Origin: UBA10329 sp964500205
GTDB lineage: Bacteria; Bacteroidota; Bacteroidia; UBA10329
DNA: 64,000 nucleotides
Reading direction: 5' to 3'
Assembly: GCA_964500205.1 (NCBI GenBank)
Contig: CAZCNS010000001.1
Coordinates: 310,001 to 374,000 of the forward strand
The notes under the pieces were generated by a model. The model was not told the DNA's origin. It saw nothing but the letters and a program-made list of their open reading frames with translations, and ran no database searches. The translations under genes were made by a program, and so were the position numbers. Positions 17,802 to 26,660 of this stretch are shown here, in pieces; position 1 is the first letter of the stretch; each line of letters opens with the position of its first letter.

Positions 17802-18389
17802 CTATTTCCGCTTTCCTTTACGCCTGTCACTGTTCCACGTGCGGCCCACGCTTATGCCAGCATGGGGCAGGAAATAAGGCATACTCTTGAACACGTCCAT
17901 GCCGATGAGTGGGGTAAACATGATGCGCAATAGAAAGGATTCCCCGTACTCGTTGGGCTTGGCATGGAATCGCCATCCGACAGATGGGCTGAGGAAGATA
18001 CGTGTAGGCGGATTGGTGAAATAGAATCCCTCCCCGAAACCCACGGGGCTGAAGTCGATGCGGAAGAGGGCCGCGAGGCCTAGCTCGGCCCTGCTCTTTT
18101 TGTTTCCGAGGGTGAAGGCCGCACCCAGTGGCAGGTGTATCATGCGGTCGGCCCGCTGGATGGGCAGGTACTCGAGGCCCAGCCTTCCGAACATGCAGAA
18201 GAATCCACGCTGGAGGAGCTTACGCTCGTAATTCAGGGAGTAGAGATAGCCCGCTCCACCCAGTTCGATATGGAAAACATGGTCGGGGGTGCTTTCCGTG
18301 GCAGCCCCTTTCACGTAGAGGTTCTGAGCATTTCCCGCGAAAGCGGAAAAAAGGAACAGTAGGACAAGTAAAGGGAACTCAGCCCGCAA
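17802..18389 (-). CDS. Small outer-membrane beta-barrel-like protein, TTG start
   Basis: A 195-residue exported protein. The signal peptide is RAEFPLLVLLFLFSAFAGNAQ. The mature part alternates hydrophobic and polar residues (HIELGGAGYLYSLNYERKL, RAELGLAALFRIDFSP, FLSPSVGWRFH), as expected for an eight-stranded or similar barrel. The frame is open to 18545, but residues before the signal peptide would be encoded inside dxs and make no sense. The only start that gives a clean signal peptide is the TTG at 18389, overlapping the dxs stop by 11 nt. Function unknown. Confidence 0.7.
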   Translation of the reverse strand: MRAEFPLLVLLFLFSAFAGNAQNLYVKGAATESTPDHVFHIELGGAGYLYSLNYERKLLQRGFFCMFGRLGLEYLPIQRADRMIHLPLGAAFTLGNKKSRAELGLAALFRIDFSPVGFGEGFYFTNPPTRIFLSPSVGWRFHAKPNEYGESFLLRIMFTPLIGMDVFKSMPYFLPHAGISVGRTWNSDRRKGKRK

Positions 18390-20319
18390 CAGCCACGACC
18401 TTCTCAGAGATGCCCACCATGCGCCTTGCGGTGCGCACCACGTCATCCTTGTGGAAGCCGCATTCCATGTAGAGTTCCTTCGGAGAGCCATGATCGATGA
18501 ATCGGTCGGGGATACCCATCCGCTCGACCTGCGCAAAGTAACCATTGTCGGCCATGAACTCGATCACTGCGCTACCAAAACCTCCCATGCGGCATCCATC
18601 CTCCAAGGTGATGACCTTCTTGAAACGTTTGAATACGGAATGAAGCAACTCTGCGTCAATAGGTTTCACAAAGCGCATATCATAATGCGCCACAGAAACT
18701 CCTTGAAGGATGAGTTCGTTGCAGACCTCTTCTGCCATGTTGCCCAGCGGCCCCATGGTCAGCAGAGCTATGTCGCTGCCGTCACGCAATTTGCGTCCTT
18801 TTCCAACAACAATCTCTTCAAGCGGGGTCTTCCACTCAGGCATAACGCCCTGACCACGTGGATAACGGATGCTCCAAGTTCCACCTTCGGGAAGCTGCGC
18901 GGTGTACATCATGTTGCGAAGCTCCTGCTCGTTCATGGGTGATGCAACGATAATATTCGGAATGCAACGCATGTAAGCGAGGTCGAACGCACCGTGGTGC
19001 GTGGCCCCGTCTGCACCCACTAGCCCTCCTCGGTCGAGGCAGAACACAACGTTGAGATTCTGCAGTGCCACATCGTGGATCACCTGATCGTAGGCGCGCT
19101 GCATGAAGGTGCTATAGATATTGCAGAAAGGCACCATGCCCTGTGTGGCGAGACCCGCACTGAATGTGACAGCGTGCTGCTCTGCAATGCCCACGTCAAA
19201 CGCACGGTCGGGCATCTCTTTCATCATAATGTTCATCGAGCAGCCTGACGGCATGGCCGGGGTCACACCCACCACTTTTTCGTTCAGCTTGGCAAGCTCT
19301 ACCAAGGTATGACCGAACACGTCTTGGAATTTGGGAGGTTCGGGCTTTGATGGTTTCACCACCTTGATCTCGCCCGTGTCCTTGTTGAAAAGGCCTGGAG
19401 CATGCCACTTGGTCTGATCCTTCTCCGCGAGGTCGTAACCTTTCCCCTTAACCGTGAGACAGTGGAGGATCTTGGGGCCGGGGATGTCTTTCAGGTCCTT
19501 TAGAACCCGAATCATGTGATTCACATCGTGCCCATCTATGGGTCCGAAATAGCGGAACTTAAGCGACTCGAACATATTGCTTTGCTTCAAAAGCGAGCCT
19601 TTGATGCCATGTTCGATCTTCGAGGCTATCTCTTGTGCATTGGGACCGAACTTGCTCACCATACCAAGTAGGTTCCACACCTCATCCCGCATCTTGTTGT
19701 AGGTGGGCGAGGTGGTGATGTCGGTCAGGTATTCCTTTAACGCACCCACATTGGGGTCGATGCTCATGCAGTTATCATTGAGCACCACCAACAGGTTGGT
19801 ATTCTCAACCCCTGCATGATTCAGCCCCTCGAAGGCCATGCCACCCGTCATTGCACCGTCCCCAATGACCGCAATGTGCTGGCGGTTGCGATCGCCTTTC
19901 AGGCGCGATGCCACACTCATGCCAAGTGCAGCAGAGATCGATGTGCTGCTATGCCCTACCCCGAAGGTGTCATAGTCGCTTTCCTTACGCTTTGGAAATC
20001 CGCTGATACCCTTGTAGATGCGGTTGGTGTGAAAAACATCCTTCCGTCCGGTAATGATCTTATGACCATACGCCTGATGGCCCACGTCCCACACCAGCTG
20101 ATCATGAGGGGTATTGAACACGTAGTGCAGCGCAGTGGTCATCTCCACTGTGCCAAGGCTGGCTCCGAAATGACCGCCACGCTGAGATACGATATCAATG
20201 ATATATTGCCGAAGGTCATTGCAGAACTGGTTCAACTCATCCTCCTTCAACTTACGAAGGTCGGACGGCCAGTTGACCTTGGAAAGCAAAGGACCGGGGG
20301 TAAATGGGTTCTTTTCCAC
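18379..20319 (-). CDS. dxs: 1-deoxy-D-xylulose-5-phosphate synthase
   Basis: A 646-residue thiamine-diphosphate enzyme that joins pyruvate and glyceraldehyde 3-phosphate, the first step of the MEP isoprenoid pathway. The TPP motif is GDGAMTGGMAFEGLNHAG continuing to VVLNDNCMSID. The transketolase-type pyrimidine domain (VGIAEQHAVTFSAGLA) and C-terminal domain are complete. The start is a GTG at 20319, the first possible start after the TAnnTTTG element at 20351. Two further genes follow with overlap or no gap, making an operon with an outer-membrane protein and a DUF1801 protein. Confidence 0.97.
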   Translation of the reverse strand: MEKNPFTPGPLLSKVNWPSDLRKLKEDELNQFCNDLRQYIIDIVSQRGGHFGASLGTVEMTTALHYVFNTPHDQLVWDVGHQAYGHKIITGRKDVFHTNRIYKGISGFPKRKESDYDTFGVGHSSTSISAALGMSVASRLKGDRNRQHIAVIGDGAMTGGMAFEGLNHAGVENTNLLVVLNDNCMSIDPNVGALKEYLTDITTSPTYNKMRDEVWNLLGMVSKFGPNAQEIASKIEHGIKGSLLKQSNMFESLKFRYFGPIDGHDVNHMIRVLKDLKDIPGPKILHCLTVKGKGYDLAEKDQTKWHAPGLFNKDTGEIKVVKPSKPEPPKFQDVFGHTLVELAKLNEKVVGVTPAMPSGCSMNIMMKEMPDRAFDVGIAEQHAVTFSAGLATQGMVPFCNIYSTFMQRAYDQVIHDVALQNLNVVFCLDRGGLVGADGATHHGAFDLAYMRCIPNIIVASPMNEQELRNMMYTAQLPEGGTWSIRYPRGQGVMPEWKTPLEEIVVGKGRKLRDGSDIALLTMGPLGNMAEEVCNELILQGVSVAHYDMRFVKPIDAELLHSVFKRFKKVITLEDGCRMGGFGSAVIEFMADNGYFAQVERMGIPDRFIDHGSPKELYMECGFHKDDVVRTARRMVGISEKVVAVAG

Positions 20320-20350
20320 TCGCTGGTGCGTTAGAAAACTGTTAAGACAG

Positions 20351-20358
20351 CAAAATTA
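20351..20358 (-). promoter_or_regulatory. TAnnTTTG promoter element for the dxs operon
   Basis: TAATTTTG on the minus strand, 31 nt before the GTG start of dxs. Confidence 0.55.
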
Positions 20359-20533
20359 GGCAAATGCGAAACGTCCCTCGGCTTTTATTGTTCGGTGAAA
20401 AACTCAGTGCCTCAGAACCCATGAAGTACACGGCATCGTAATCGTATCGTTTTCTTTGCACTCTCAACAATCAACACACTGCCTCGCGGGAAGAATCTCT
20501 GCATTGAATTTAATTGGCTTTTAGAGAAACGAA

Positions 20534-21925
20534 TTGGAGAACACCTACTACAACCTCATTGACCAGACCTTCGAGTTCCCACAAGATGGATTCGAGGTAA
20601 AAAACGGAAAGCTGTTTTTCAGAGGCATTGACCTCCTGCAAGTCATCGAGGAATATGGTACGCCATTGAAACTGACTTACCTGCCCGTTATCTCGGAGAG
20701 AATCTGGCAGGCCAAACAGTATTTCTCCAATGCGATGCAGAAGGTGGGTTATGAAGGTTCTTACACTTATTGTTACTGCACCAAGAGCTCGCACTTCAAT
20801 TATGTACTCAACGAAGCTTTGAAGAATGATGTCCATATCGAGACTTCTTCATCCTTCGACATTCACATTGTGCGTAACCTGTTCGAGCGGGGGAGAATCA
20901 CAAAGGATACCTTTCTCGTGCACAACGGATACAAGCGTCCACTGTACGTTCAACTTATCTCAGAGCTCATCAACGATGGGTTCAATAGCCTGCCAGTGCT
21001 CGACAACCTCAATGAGCTGGAGCATTTCAGGTGTCACGTGAAACGCGATTGCAACATTGGTATCCGCATCGCCACGGGCGAGGAGCCTCAGTCAAACTAC
21101 TACACGGCCCGACTCGGCATCCGCCATCGCGAAATCGTGGACTACTACATCAATGTGATCAAGAAGGAAAAACTCTTCAACCTGAAGATGTTGCATTTCT
21201 TCATTGATAATGGCATAGAGGACAGCCTTTATTACTGGAGCGAACTGCAGAAGTGCCTTGCTGTCTATTGCGAGCTTCGCAAACAATGTCCTACGCTCGA
21301 CTCGCTGAATATCGGTGGCGGTTTCCCAGTGAAACACTCTTTGGCAGAGGTGTTCGACTACCAGTACCTGGCGGACGAGATCGTGCGGCAAGTGAAGGAG
21401 TACTGCACTGAGCAGGGTGTGCCAGAGCCGAACATCTTTTCTGAGTTCGGCAGCTATACCGTGGCCGACAGCGGTGCTGCCCTATACTCTATTATTGACC
21501 AGAAGAAACAGAACGATGTGGAGTGGTGGAACATGATCGACAGCTCGTTCATCACCACCCTGCCCGACACTTGGGCCATTAACCAACGGTTCATCATGTT
21601 GGCCGTCAATGGCTGGGACAGGCCGCCAGAACGTGTGAATCTCGGTGGCCTCACTTGCGACAGCCAGGACTACTACAATGTGGAGGCTCACGTTAATAAT
21701 ATCTACCTGCCGGAGTTCCGCAGGGATGAGCCGCTCTACATCGGATTCTTCAACACGGGGGCCTACCAGAACGCCCTTGGAGGATACGGTGGCATCCAGC
21801 ACTGTCTCATCCCTTCACCCAAACAAGTTTTGGTGGACAAGGATGAGGACGGCAACATCATCACAGAACTCTTCTGCGAGGAGCAGGGCCATGAGGGCAT
21901 GCTCAAGACCTTGGGCTACCTCTGA
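20534..21925 (+). CDS. speA: Biosynthetic arginine decarboxylase (Bacteroidota SpeA type)
   Basis: A 463-residue PLP enzyme of the alanine-racemase fold that by family converts arginine to agmatine for polyamine synthesis. Features include YCYCTKSSHFNYVLNEAL with the PLP lysine region, HIETSSSFD, the glycine-rich LNIGGGFPVKHS that binds PLP phosphate, and FSEFGSYTV. It is shorter than E. coli SpeA (about 658 residues) because it lacks the inserted domain, as is usual in Bacteroidota. The start is a TTG: an in-frame TAG lies 12 nt upstream and no ATG occurs before the conserved region. The convergent EEP gene overlaps its end by 10 nt. Confidence 0.9.
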   Translation: MENTYYNLIDQTFEFPQDGFEVKNGKLFFRGIDLLQVIEEYGTPLKLTYLPVISERIWQAKQYFSNAMQKVGYEGSYTYCYCTKSSHFNYVLNEALKNDVHIETSSSFDIHIVRNLFERGRITKDTFLVHNGYKRPLYVQLISELINDGFNSLPVLDNLNELEHFRCHVKRDCNIGIRIATGEEPQSNYYTARLGIRHREIVDYYINVIKKEKLFNLKMLHFFIDNGIEDSLYYWSELQKCLAVYCELRKQCPTLDSLNIGGGFPVKHSLAEVFDYQYLADEIVRQVKEYCTEQGVPEPNIFSEFGSYTVADSGAALYSIIDQKKQNDVEWWNMIDSSFITTLPDTWAINQRFIMLAVNGWDRPPERVNLGGLTCDSQDYYNVEAHVNNIYLPEFRRDEPLYIGFFNTGAYQNALGGYGGIQHCLIPSPKQVLVDKDEDGNIITELFCEEQGHEGMLKTLGYL

Positions 21926-22872
21926 GACTCGATCCAGGTCATGGATGCGATGAAGCCCAAGTGATCCGATCCCGGAAGCTTCACTGTTCGCGTTGATCGG
22001 GATCGGAAATGCCTCGAGTGTAGCACATGGTCTATCGGGATCAATGGAATGCCCAGGTCCGCAGGGAAAGTGGGCTTGAACCCCCTTCTTGCATCCGTCA
22101 ACTCCGCCATCTCGGCCATTCTTCTGAAATCATTGGCCCAAGGGACAATGTTCAAATCTCCGGTAAGAATCGCGGGGCGACCCCGTGACGCGATCTCCTT
22201 TCCGACCATCATCATTAGTTCATTGCGTTCTTCCGTATCATTTGGAAAGATGGGCGGGCGGGTATGAACGGCCCAGACATCAACCTCTCCGTGTGATGTT
22301 TCCAAAGTGGCCATGACTACGGGGTCGCGAGTGAACCAGAACACCGAATCCGATACGATAGGATACCTGCTGAAGAGAGCAATTCCCCAGCAGCAATCCT
22401 CATTCGGCACCTGAATCTTGTGAGGGAAATCGACCTCCATCAATGTGTCCAGAGCATTTGACCAAGCGTGGCTTATCTCGAACATACAAGCTACATCTAC
22501 CTTGGTACTGATGATAGCATCTGCACAGTCACTATGATCCTCGTTGTGGTGATACACATTGAATGCTCCGATACGCAGCCCGCTATCAGTGAGCATTGAA
22601 CTCCCTAAAAACGGAAAATACCCGCAGGTATGAAAACTAAGTGCAAACACTGTGACCGATGCAGCCAAGAGCAGCAACCACCTCCTCTGAATAACAAGAA
22701 TCACGGCAGCAACAATCCATATCAACAGGAGCTGCACAGTAAATGCTTCAAAAAGTTCCAGCAACCATATTTCTGAAGGAAAGACCAATCCGACTGAAAG
22801 AACAGCTAACGCAAGCCCAACGAGGAGTGCTCCTCGGGGTGTAACAGTATTGCTGTGCGCAACATTACCCAT
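21916..22872 (-). CDS. Endonuclease/exonuclease/phosphatase (EEP) family protein, membrane-anchored
   Basis: A 318-residue protein with two or three N-terminal transmembrane helices (about 12-85) followed by an EEP domain. Catalytic and metal residues can be read: Asn in IGAFNVYHH, Glu in DVACMFEISH, His in DVWAVHTRPP, the pair in LTGDLNIVPW, and Asp-His in PGSDHLGFIAS. Relatives with this layout hydrolyse phosphodiesters of nucleic acids, phospholipids or inositol phosphates; the domain should face the periplasm. A TTG at 22893 would add seven residues, but the ATG at 22872 is preferred. The substrate is open. Confidence 0.85.
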   Translation of the reverse strand: MGNVAHSNTVTPRGALLVGLALAVLSVGLVFPSEIWLLELFEAFTVQLLLIWIVAAVILVIQRRWLLLLAASVTVFALSFHTCGYFPFLGSSMLTDSGLRIGAFNVYHHNEDHSDCADAIISTKVDVACMFEISHAWSNALDTLMEVDFPHKIQVPNEDCCWGIALFSRYPIVSDSVFWFTRDPVVMATLETSHGEVDVWAVHTRPPIFPNDTEERNELMMMVGKEIASRGRPAILTGDLNIVPWANDFRRMAEMAELTDARRGFKPTFPADLGIPLIPIDHVLHSRHFRSRSTRTVKLPGSDHLGFIASMTWIESQR

Positions 22873-23057
22873 GTCCGCAAAGAACGGATTCAATTGGATG
22901 ACCTGGGTCTCGGGCCTGTTTCCACGCTATTTAAAAGAATGTGGTGACCCGCATCACATTTCGACCGATATTAAAACTGAAAATTAATTTATCGTCAAAC
23001 CAAGCCGCTCAACCACCACCAAAAGCGACTGACGAACAAAGGAATATCTACTTTAGT

Positions 23058-23079
23058 GCCCTCAATCCCGCTTGAGGGC
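23058..23079 (+). other. Stem-loop at the likely 5' end of the S74 protein mRNA
   Basis: Perfect 8-bp inverted repeat GCCCTCAA / TTGAGGGC with a 6-nt loop. It starts 1 nt after TACTTTAG (23049-23056, one base off TAnnTTTG), so it would form the very 5' end of the transcript. No U-tract follows. Confidence 0.45.
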
Positions 23080-23096
23080 GGTCATAAACGAACTTA

Positions 23097-24800
23097 ATGA
23101 ACGAGGCCATGACATCAAATCTACCTCTGATTTCAAGGAATGTACTTGCCAAAGGCTTCCTATTACTTTCGACAGTCCTTGCAGTTTCTGTCGCCAGTCG
23201 AGTGTCCGCTCAAAGCGTTTTGGTAACCGATGACCCGGGAACACCCAATGTCAATTCCAATGCGTTGCTGGACATTAGACTGGTGGCCACTGCCCCGAAC
23301 AGTGCGAAGGGTTTGCTGATTCCCCGAGTCTCCCGTGAGAGAAGGGTGCAAATGGTTTTGAACGACAGCAATGACCAGCTTACCGAGCGCGGTATGTTGG
23401 TGTACCAATATGATGACTTCAGTGTTTCCGAGCCCCGTGGGTTTTATGCTTGGGACGGGCTCCTCTGGCAGCGGATATTGGATACCAGTTTCTCGTTAGA
23501 CGAGGAAGACCCAACATGGAACGGTGTTGCAGATGAGACGGGCAGCATTAGAAGAGAAGGCAACGTTGGCATAGGACTCACGACAGGTGCTGCTGCGGAA
23601 AGGCTTCAGGTTACGGGCAACATACTCCTTAGTAGAGGAGGAAATAGGGACATCTTTATCCAAACACCTGCTGCTGGCGGTACTAACGGAGATGCACTGC
23701 TGCTAAGGGCTGGAAGCGTACTAGGTTCAGGCAGTGGTTCATCAATCGCAAACGGTGGAAACCTCATACTGCAAGCAGGTTCAGGTAATCGTGTTGCCTC
23801 AAACGACCCAGTGGGAGGAAATGTCCTGATACGTTCCGGAGCGAACAACTCGGCAGGAACTAACAACGGTGGAGATATCGTTTTTGAAATCGGTAACAAC
23901 AGCAACACCTTCAACGAACGGATGCGTATCAATAGGCTTGGAAAAGTCACTATTAATGATTTGACCAATGCAACTGATACTCGAGTAGTAACCGCAAGTC
24001 CAACTGGCGAGTTGGGTGGGTTAGCCTTGGGGTCGGCAGGGCAAGTTCTGGTAGTGAATGGAGGTGGAAATGGTGTTGCGTGGGGTTCTGCAGCTTCATC
24101 CCTTCAGCCTTTGACCATTGAAAACGGTCTAGCTGGCACGTCTTACAACGGCTCGACCGCGACCACCATCAAGTTGGGTGGAGCATTAACGGAAAACACC
24201 ACGATAACCCAAGGAGGATTTACTTTCGCTCTCGCTGGAAATACCATCAGCCTGAACAATAACGCAGCAGGTGCTGCAACCAACATAGGCACGGGAACCA
24301 CCACAGGAAACGTGCAACTGTGTGGAGGAAACAACTTGCTAGGCATCGGTGGCGCACCTACTGGAAGCTATAAATTCGAGGTTTTCGGAAGAGTTAAATC
24401 CACCGGTATAAACGAAACTTCCGATGCCCGGTTGAAAAAGAATTTCGCCTCTGTAGAGAACGCACTTGAAAAGGTTCAGATGATTTCCGGAAAGTATTAC
24501 GACTGGAGAGTTTCTGAATTCCCCAACATGGGTTTTGAAGAGGGTCGTCAGATAGGTGTGATTGCTCAGGAAATAGAAAAAGTCCTTCCAGAAGTTGTGA
24601 CAACCGATGAAACCGGTTTCAAGTCTGTGGAATACGGACACATCGTACCCCTTCTCATCGAGGCCATCAAAGAGCAGCAGGCAATCATAGACGGTCAGCA
24701 AGCTGAGATCTCTGCCATGAAAGGCATGAAAAATGAGCTGGACGTGTTGAAGGCAAGCGTGGAACTTCTTTCAGAGCACATCAAAACAAGCCAGAAGTGA
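23097..24800 (+). CDS. Secreted protein with C-terminal S74 endosialidase-type chaperone domain
   Basis: A 567-residue exported protein. The signal peptide LLLSTVLAVSVASRVSA ends near residue 38. Residues about 150-430 are a low-complexity, Gly/Asn/Thr-rich stretch that looks like a trimeric beta-structured stalk. Residues about 440-567 carry the intramolecular chaperone of the S74 family: TSDARLKKNFASVENALEKV, then GVIAQEIEKVLPEVV and the final coiled coil IKEQQAIIDGQQAEI. In phage tail spikes this domain trimerises the fibre and then cuts itself off. In Bacteroidota similar proteins are surface or secreted fibres. An ATG at 23109 is an alternative start. Confidence 0.82.
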   Translation: MNEAMTSNLPLISRNVLAKGFLLLSTVLAVSVASRVSAQSVLVTDDPGTPNVNSNALLDIRLVATAPNSAKGLLIPRVSRERRVQMVLNDSNDQLTERGMLVYQYDDFSVSEPRGFYAWDGLLWQRILDTSFSLDEEDPTWNGVADETGSIRREGNVGIGLTTGAAAERLQVTGNILLSRGGNRDIFIQTPAAGGTNGDALLLRAGSVLGSGSGSSIANGGNLILQAGSGNRVASNDPVGGNVLIRSGANNSAGTNNGGDIVFEIGNNSNTFNERMRINRLGKVTINDLTNATDTRVVTASPTGELGGLALGSAGQVLVVNGGGNGVAWGSAASSLQPLTIENGLAGTSYNGSTATTIKLGGALTENTTITQGGFTFALAGNTISLNNNAAGAATNIGTGTTTGNVQLCGGNNLLGIGGAPTGSYKFEVFGRVKSTGINETSDARLKKNFASVENALEKVQMISGKYYDWRVSEFPNMGFEEGRQIGVIAQEIEKVLPEVVTTDETGFKSVEYGHIVPLLIEAIKEQQAIIDGQQAEISAMKGMKNELDVLKASVELLSEHIKTSQK

Positions 24801-24838
24801 TTCCCCCTCTGGATTGAATCCAGACTGTGCCAAGAAGT

Positions 24839-24873
24839 AAACGACCTATGACCGAAGCGTTCATCGGTCGTTT
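24839..24873. terminator. Hairpin between the convergent S74 and comF genes
   Basis: Inverted repeat AAACGACC-T-ATGA / TCAT-C-GGTCGTTT with a 9-nt loop and A/T at the outer ends on both strands. It lies 39 nt after one stop codon and 15 nt after the other, so it can serve both strands. Confidence 0.7.
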
Positions 24874-24887
24874 GCTTTGCAAGAATA

Positions 24888-25616
24888 TCAGCTTGGAAAT
24901 GCGACAGCTAAGACATACAGTCTGCTCGCGCCTGCACTAAGCACTGCGCGACCTACTCCCTCGATTGTCGAGCCAGTCGTCACGACATCATCTACAATAA
25001 GGACGGTCTTGCCTCTCAGTTCTTCCGGTGCAACGCACCTGAAAACATCCTGCATATTGGTTGAACGGTCAAAGCGGGCCTTACGTGTCTGCGTATCCGT
25101 AGCACTTGCTCTCACCACCGCCTCACTGACCACAGCTCCGCCAAGATGCTTCATCAGTCCATGACCGATTATCTCACTTTGGTTATATCCGCGCCTACGT
25201 TCCCTTGCCGGGTGCAGCGGCACTGGTAAGATCACATCGATATCGGTGAGCAGCCCACGTTGCATGAGCTGTTGTCCGAACATGTCACCAGCCAACTTGC
25301 AAAGCTGTTTCTGGCGCTTATACTTCATCCTGTGAATGAGATTCTGCGCCATTCCTCCTTCGCTGAAATGGAGAAATGCCGTTGCGCCATGTAGGGGTAG
25401 CCTTCCATCAAATAGCCTCTGCACAGGGTTCTCCTGCAGATTCCAAAAATGGGTTCGGGGTAATTTTGCCGCGCAAAACAAGCACAACCCTGATTCCTCG
25501 CGCACAAGACCACGGTCGCATCCCTCGCACAGCCTTGGGAAGAAAAAGTCAAGGCAATCATTGGCCACCAACCACACAATCCGGGCGTGTTGCTTAAATC
25601 GCTGATTGTTCAACAT
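24888..25616 (-). CDS. comF: ComF family phosphoribosyltransferase-like protein
   Basis: A 242-residue protein of the ComF/GntX family linked to DNA uptake and transformation. The N-terminal zinc ribbon has two CxxC pairs (FPRLCEGCDRG and GLCLFCAAKL). The C-terminal part is a type I phosphoribosyltransferase fold with the PRPP loop VLIVDDVVTTGST, preceded by the family string PVPLHPARERRRGYNQSE. The longer frame begins at a TTG (25628), but the ATG at 25616 is preferred. In Gram-negatives ComF is thought to help bring single-stranded DNA into the cytosol; its enzyme activity is not known. Confidence 0.92.
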   Translation of the reverse strand: MLNNQRFKQHARIVWLVANDCLDFFFPRLCEGCDRGLVREESGLCLFCAAKLPRTHFWNLQENPVQRLFDGRLPLHGATAFLHFSEGGMAQNLIHRMKYKRQKQLCKLAGDMFGQQLMQRGLLTDIDVILPVPLHPARERRRGYNQSEIIGHGLMKHLGGAVVSEAVVRASATDTQTRKARFDRSTNMQDVFRCVAPEELRGKTVLIVDDVVTTGSTIEGVGRAVLSAGASRLYVLAVAFPS

Positions 25617-25649
25617 GCTTTCCTGCAAATTGGATACCCGCTTTATGCC

Positions 25650-25657
25650 TACATTTG
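25650..25657 (+). promoter_or_regulatory. TAnnTTTG promoter element for the coiled-coil membrane protein gene
   Basis: TACATTTG, 29 nt before the ATG at 25687. A TTG at 25630-25632 lies 17 nt upstream, two short of the usual spacing. Confidence 0.6.
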
Positions 25658-25686
25658 GGGCGATTCAATAAGCTTCACACCCAATC

Positions 25687-26583
25687 ATGGAGGAAAAAGA
25701 AAAGTCACAAAATAACAAAGTGTTTCTCATTCTCGCAGTTGTGCTCCTAATCCTCTCAGGGGTCTTGGGATGGCAACTGTACGAGCAGAAAGCTGCAAAT
25801 GATCAACTTGCCGTTGAGAAAGCCCAACTTATCGAAGACAAATCAGCCCTCACTCTGGAGTTGGATGAGCTCTTGGCCAAGTATACCACACTTGAGGAAG
25901 AAGCAGGCGAGCTCTCGGAAGAGATGGAAGCGCAGCGCCAGGAAATCCTGCAACTCAAAGCAGATGTTGAGAAATATAAAGGTGATGCTGCAAAGCTTGG
26001 CTGGTACAAAAGTCAACTGGCTCAGTACAAAAACAAGTATGAAGCCTTAGAGGCGAAGTATGATAGCCTTCAGGATGTTGCTGCCTCGTTGCAGGGTGAA
26101 GTCGGTACGTTGAAAAGCGAGGTCACTCAGCAGCAGAATTTGAACAAGGAGCTGACTGACGAGAACATGGGCCTTGCGAATAAGGTTGCCATGGGATCTG
26201 TGCTAACCGCTTACAAAATCGTTATTGACGGACTGAGGGGAAAGAACGATAAGCCTCAGACGCGTGGCAAGAGAGTGGAAAAACTCCGAACATGTTTCAT
26301 TCTCGGAGAGAACGCTATAGCCAAGCCCGGACAGAAGGACATCTACTTTAGAATAATCGGTCCTGATGGCAAGGTCATCTCTCAAGGCCGAGGCGATGAA
26401 TTCTCATTCGAGGGTACCATGATGGCGTACAGCATGGTCAAGCAAGTGAACTACGAGAACTTTCAAATGGACATTTGCACGTTCTACAACGCCCCTGACG
26501 GAGGTTTCGACAGCGGAAAATACACCGTTGAGATTTATGCGGATAATGTGCTTATCGGGTCCAATTCCGTGACCTTTAAGTAA
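25687..26583 (+). CDS. Membrane-anchored coiled-coil protein of unknown function
   Basis: A 298-residue protein with a short charged cytosolic start, one transmembrane helix (about 12-30, VFLILAVVLLILSGVLGW), and a long coiled coil (about 32-170, heptads rich in Leu, Glu and Lys). A C-terminal globular beta-rich domain (about 180-298) includes KLRTCFILGENAIAKPGQKDIYFRIIGPDG and ends YTVEIYADNVLIGSNSVTF. The outer part faces the periplasm. Homologues annotated only as hypothetical are common in Bacteroidota; I cannot assign a function. A strong terminator follows directly. Confidence 0.75.
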   Translation: MEEKEKSQNNKVFLILAVVLLILSGVLGWQLYEQKAANDQLAVEKAQLIEDKSALTLELDELLAKYTTLEEEAGELSEEMEAQRQEILQLKADVEKYKGDAAKLGWYKSQLAQYKNKYEALEAKYDSLQDVAASLQGEVGTLKSEVTQQQNLNKELTDENMGLANKVAMGSVLTAYKIVIDGLRGKNDKPQTRGKRVEKLRTCFILGENAIAKPGQKDIYFRIIGPDGKVISQGRGDEFSFEGTMMAYSMVKQVNYENFQMDICTFYNAPDGGFDSGKYTVEIYADNVLIGSNSVTFK

Positions 26584-26602
26584 CAGACACTATAACCCAT
26601 CG

Positions 26603-26637
26603 AAAAAGCCACTGTACGAAACGTACGGTGGCTTTTT
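26603..26637. terminator. Bidirectional intrinsic terminator
   Basis: AAAAAGCCACTGTACG, loop AAA, CGTACGGTGGCTTTTT: a 16-bp stem with one G-T pair whose outer ends give a U-tract on either strand. It separates the convergent coiled-coil gene and the oxidase operon. Confidence 0.9.
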
Positions 26638-26660
26638 CATTGATAGTCCCCCGTAAAATT

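Noticed and set aside
23097..24800. Prophage tail-fibre remnant
   Set aside because: The protein has a signal peptide and no phage genes are near it, so a host surface protein is more likely.
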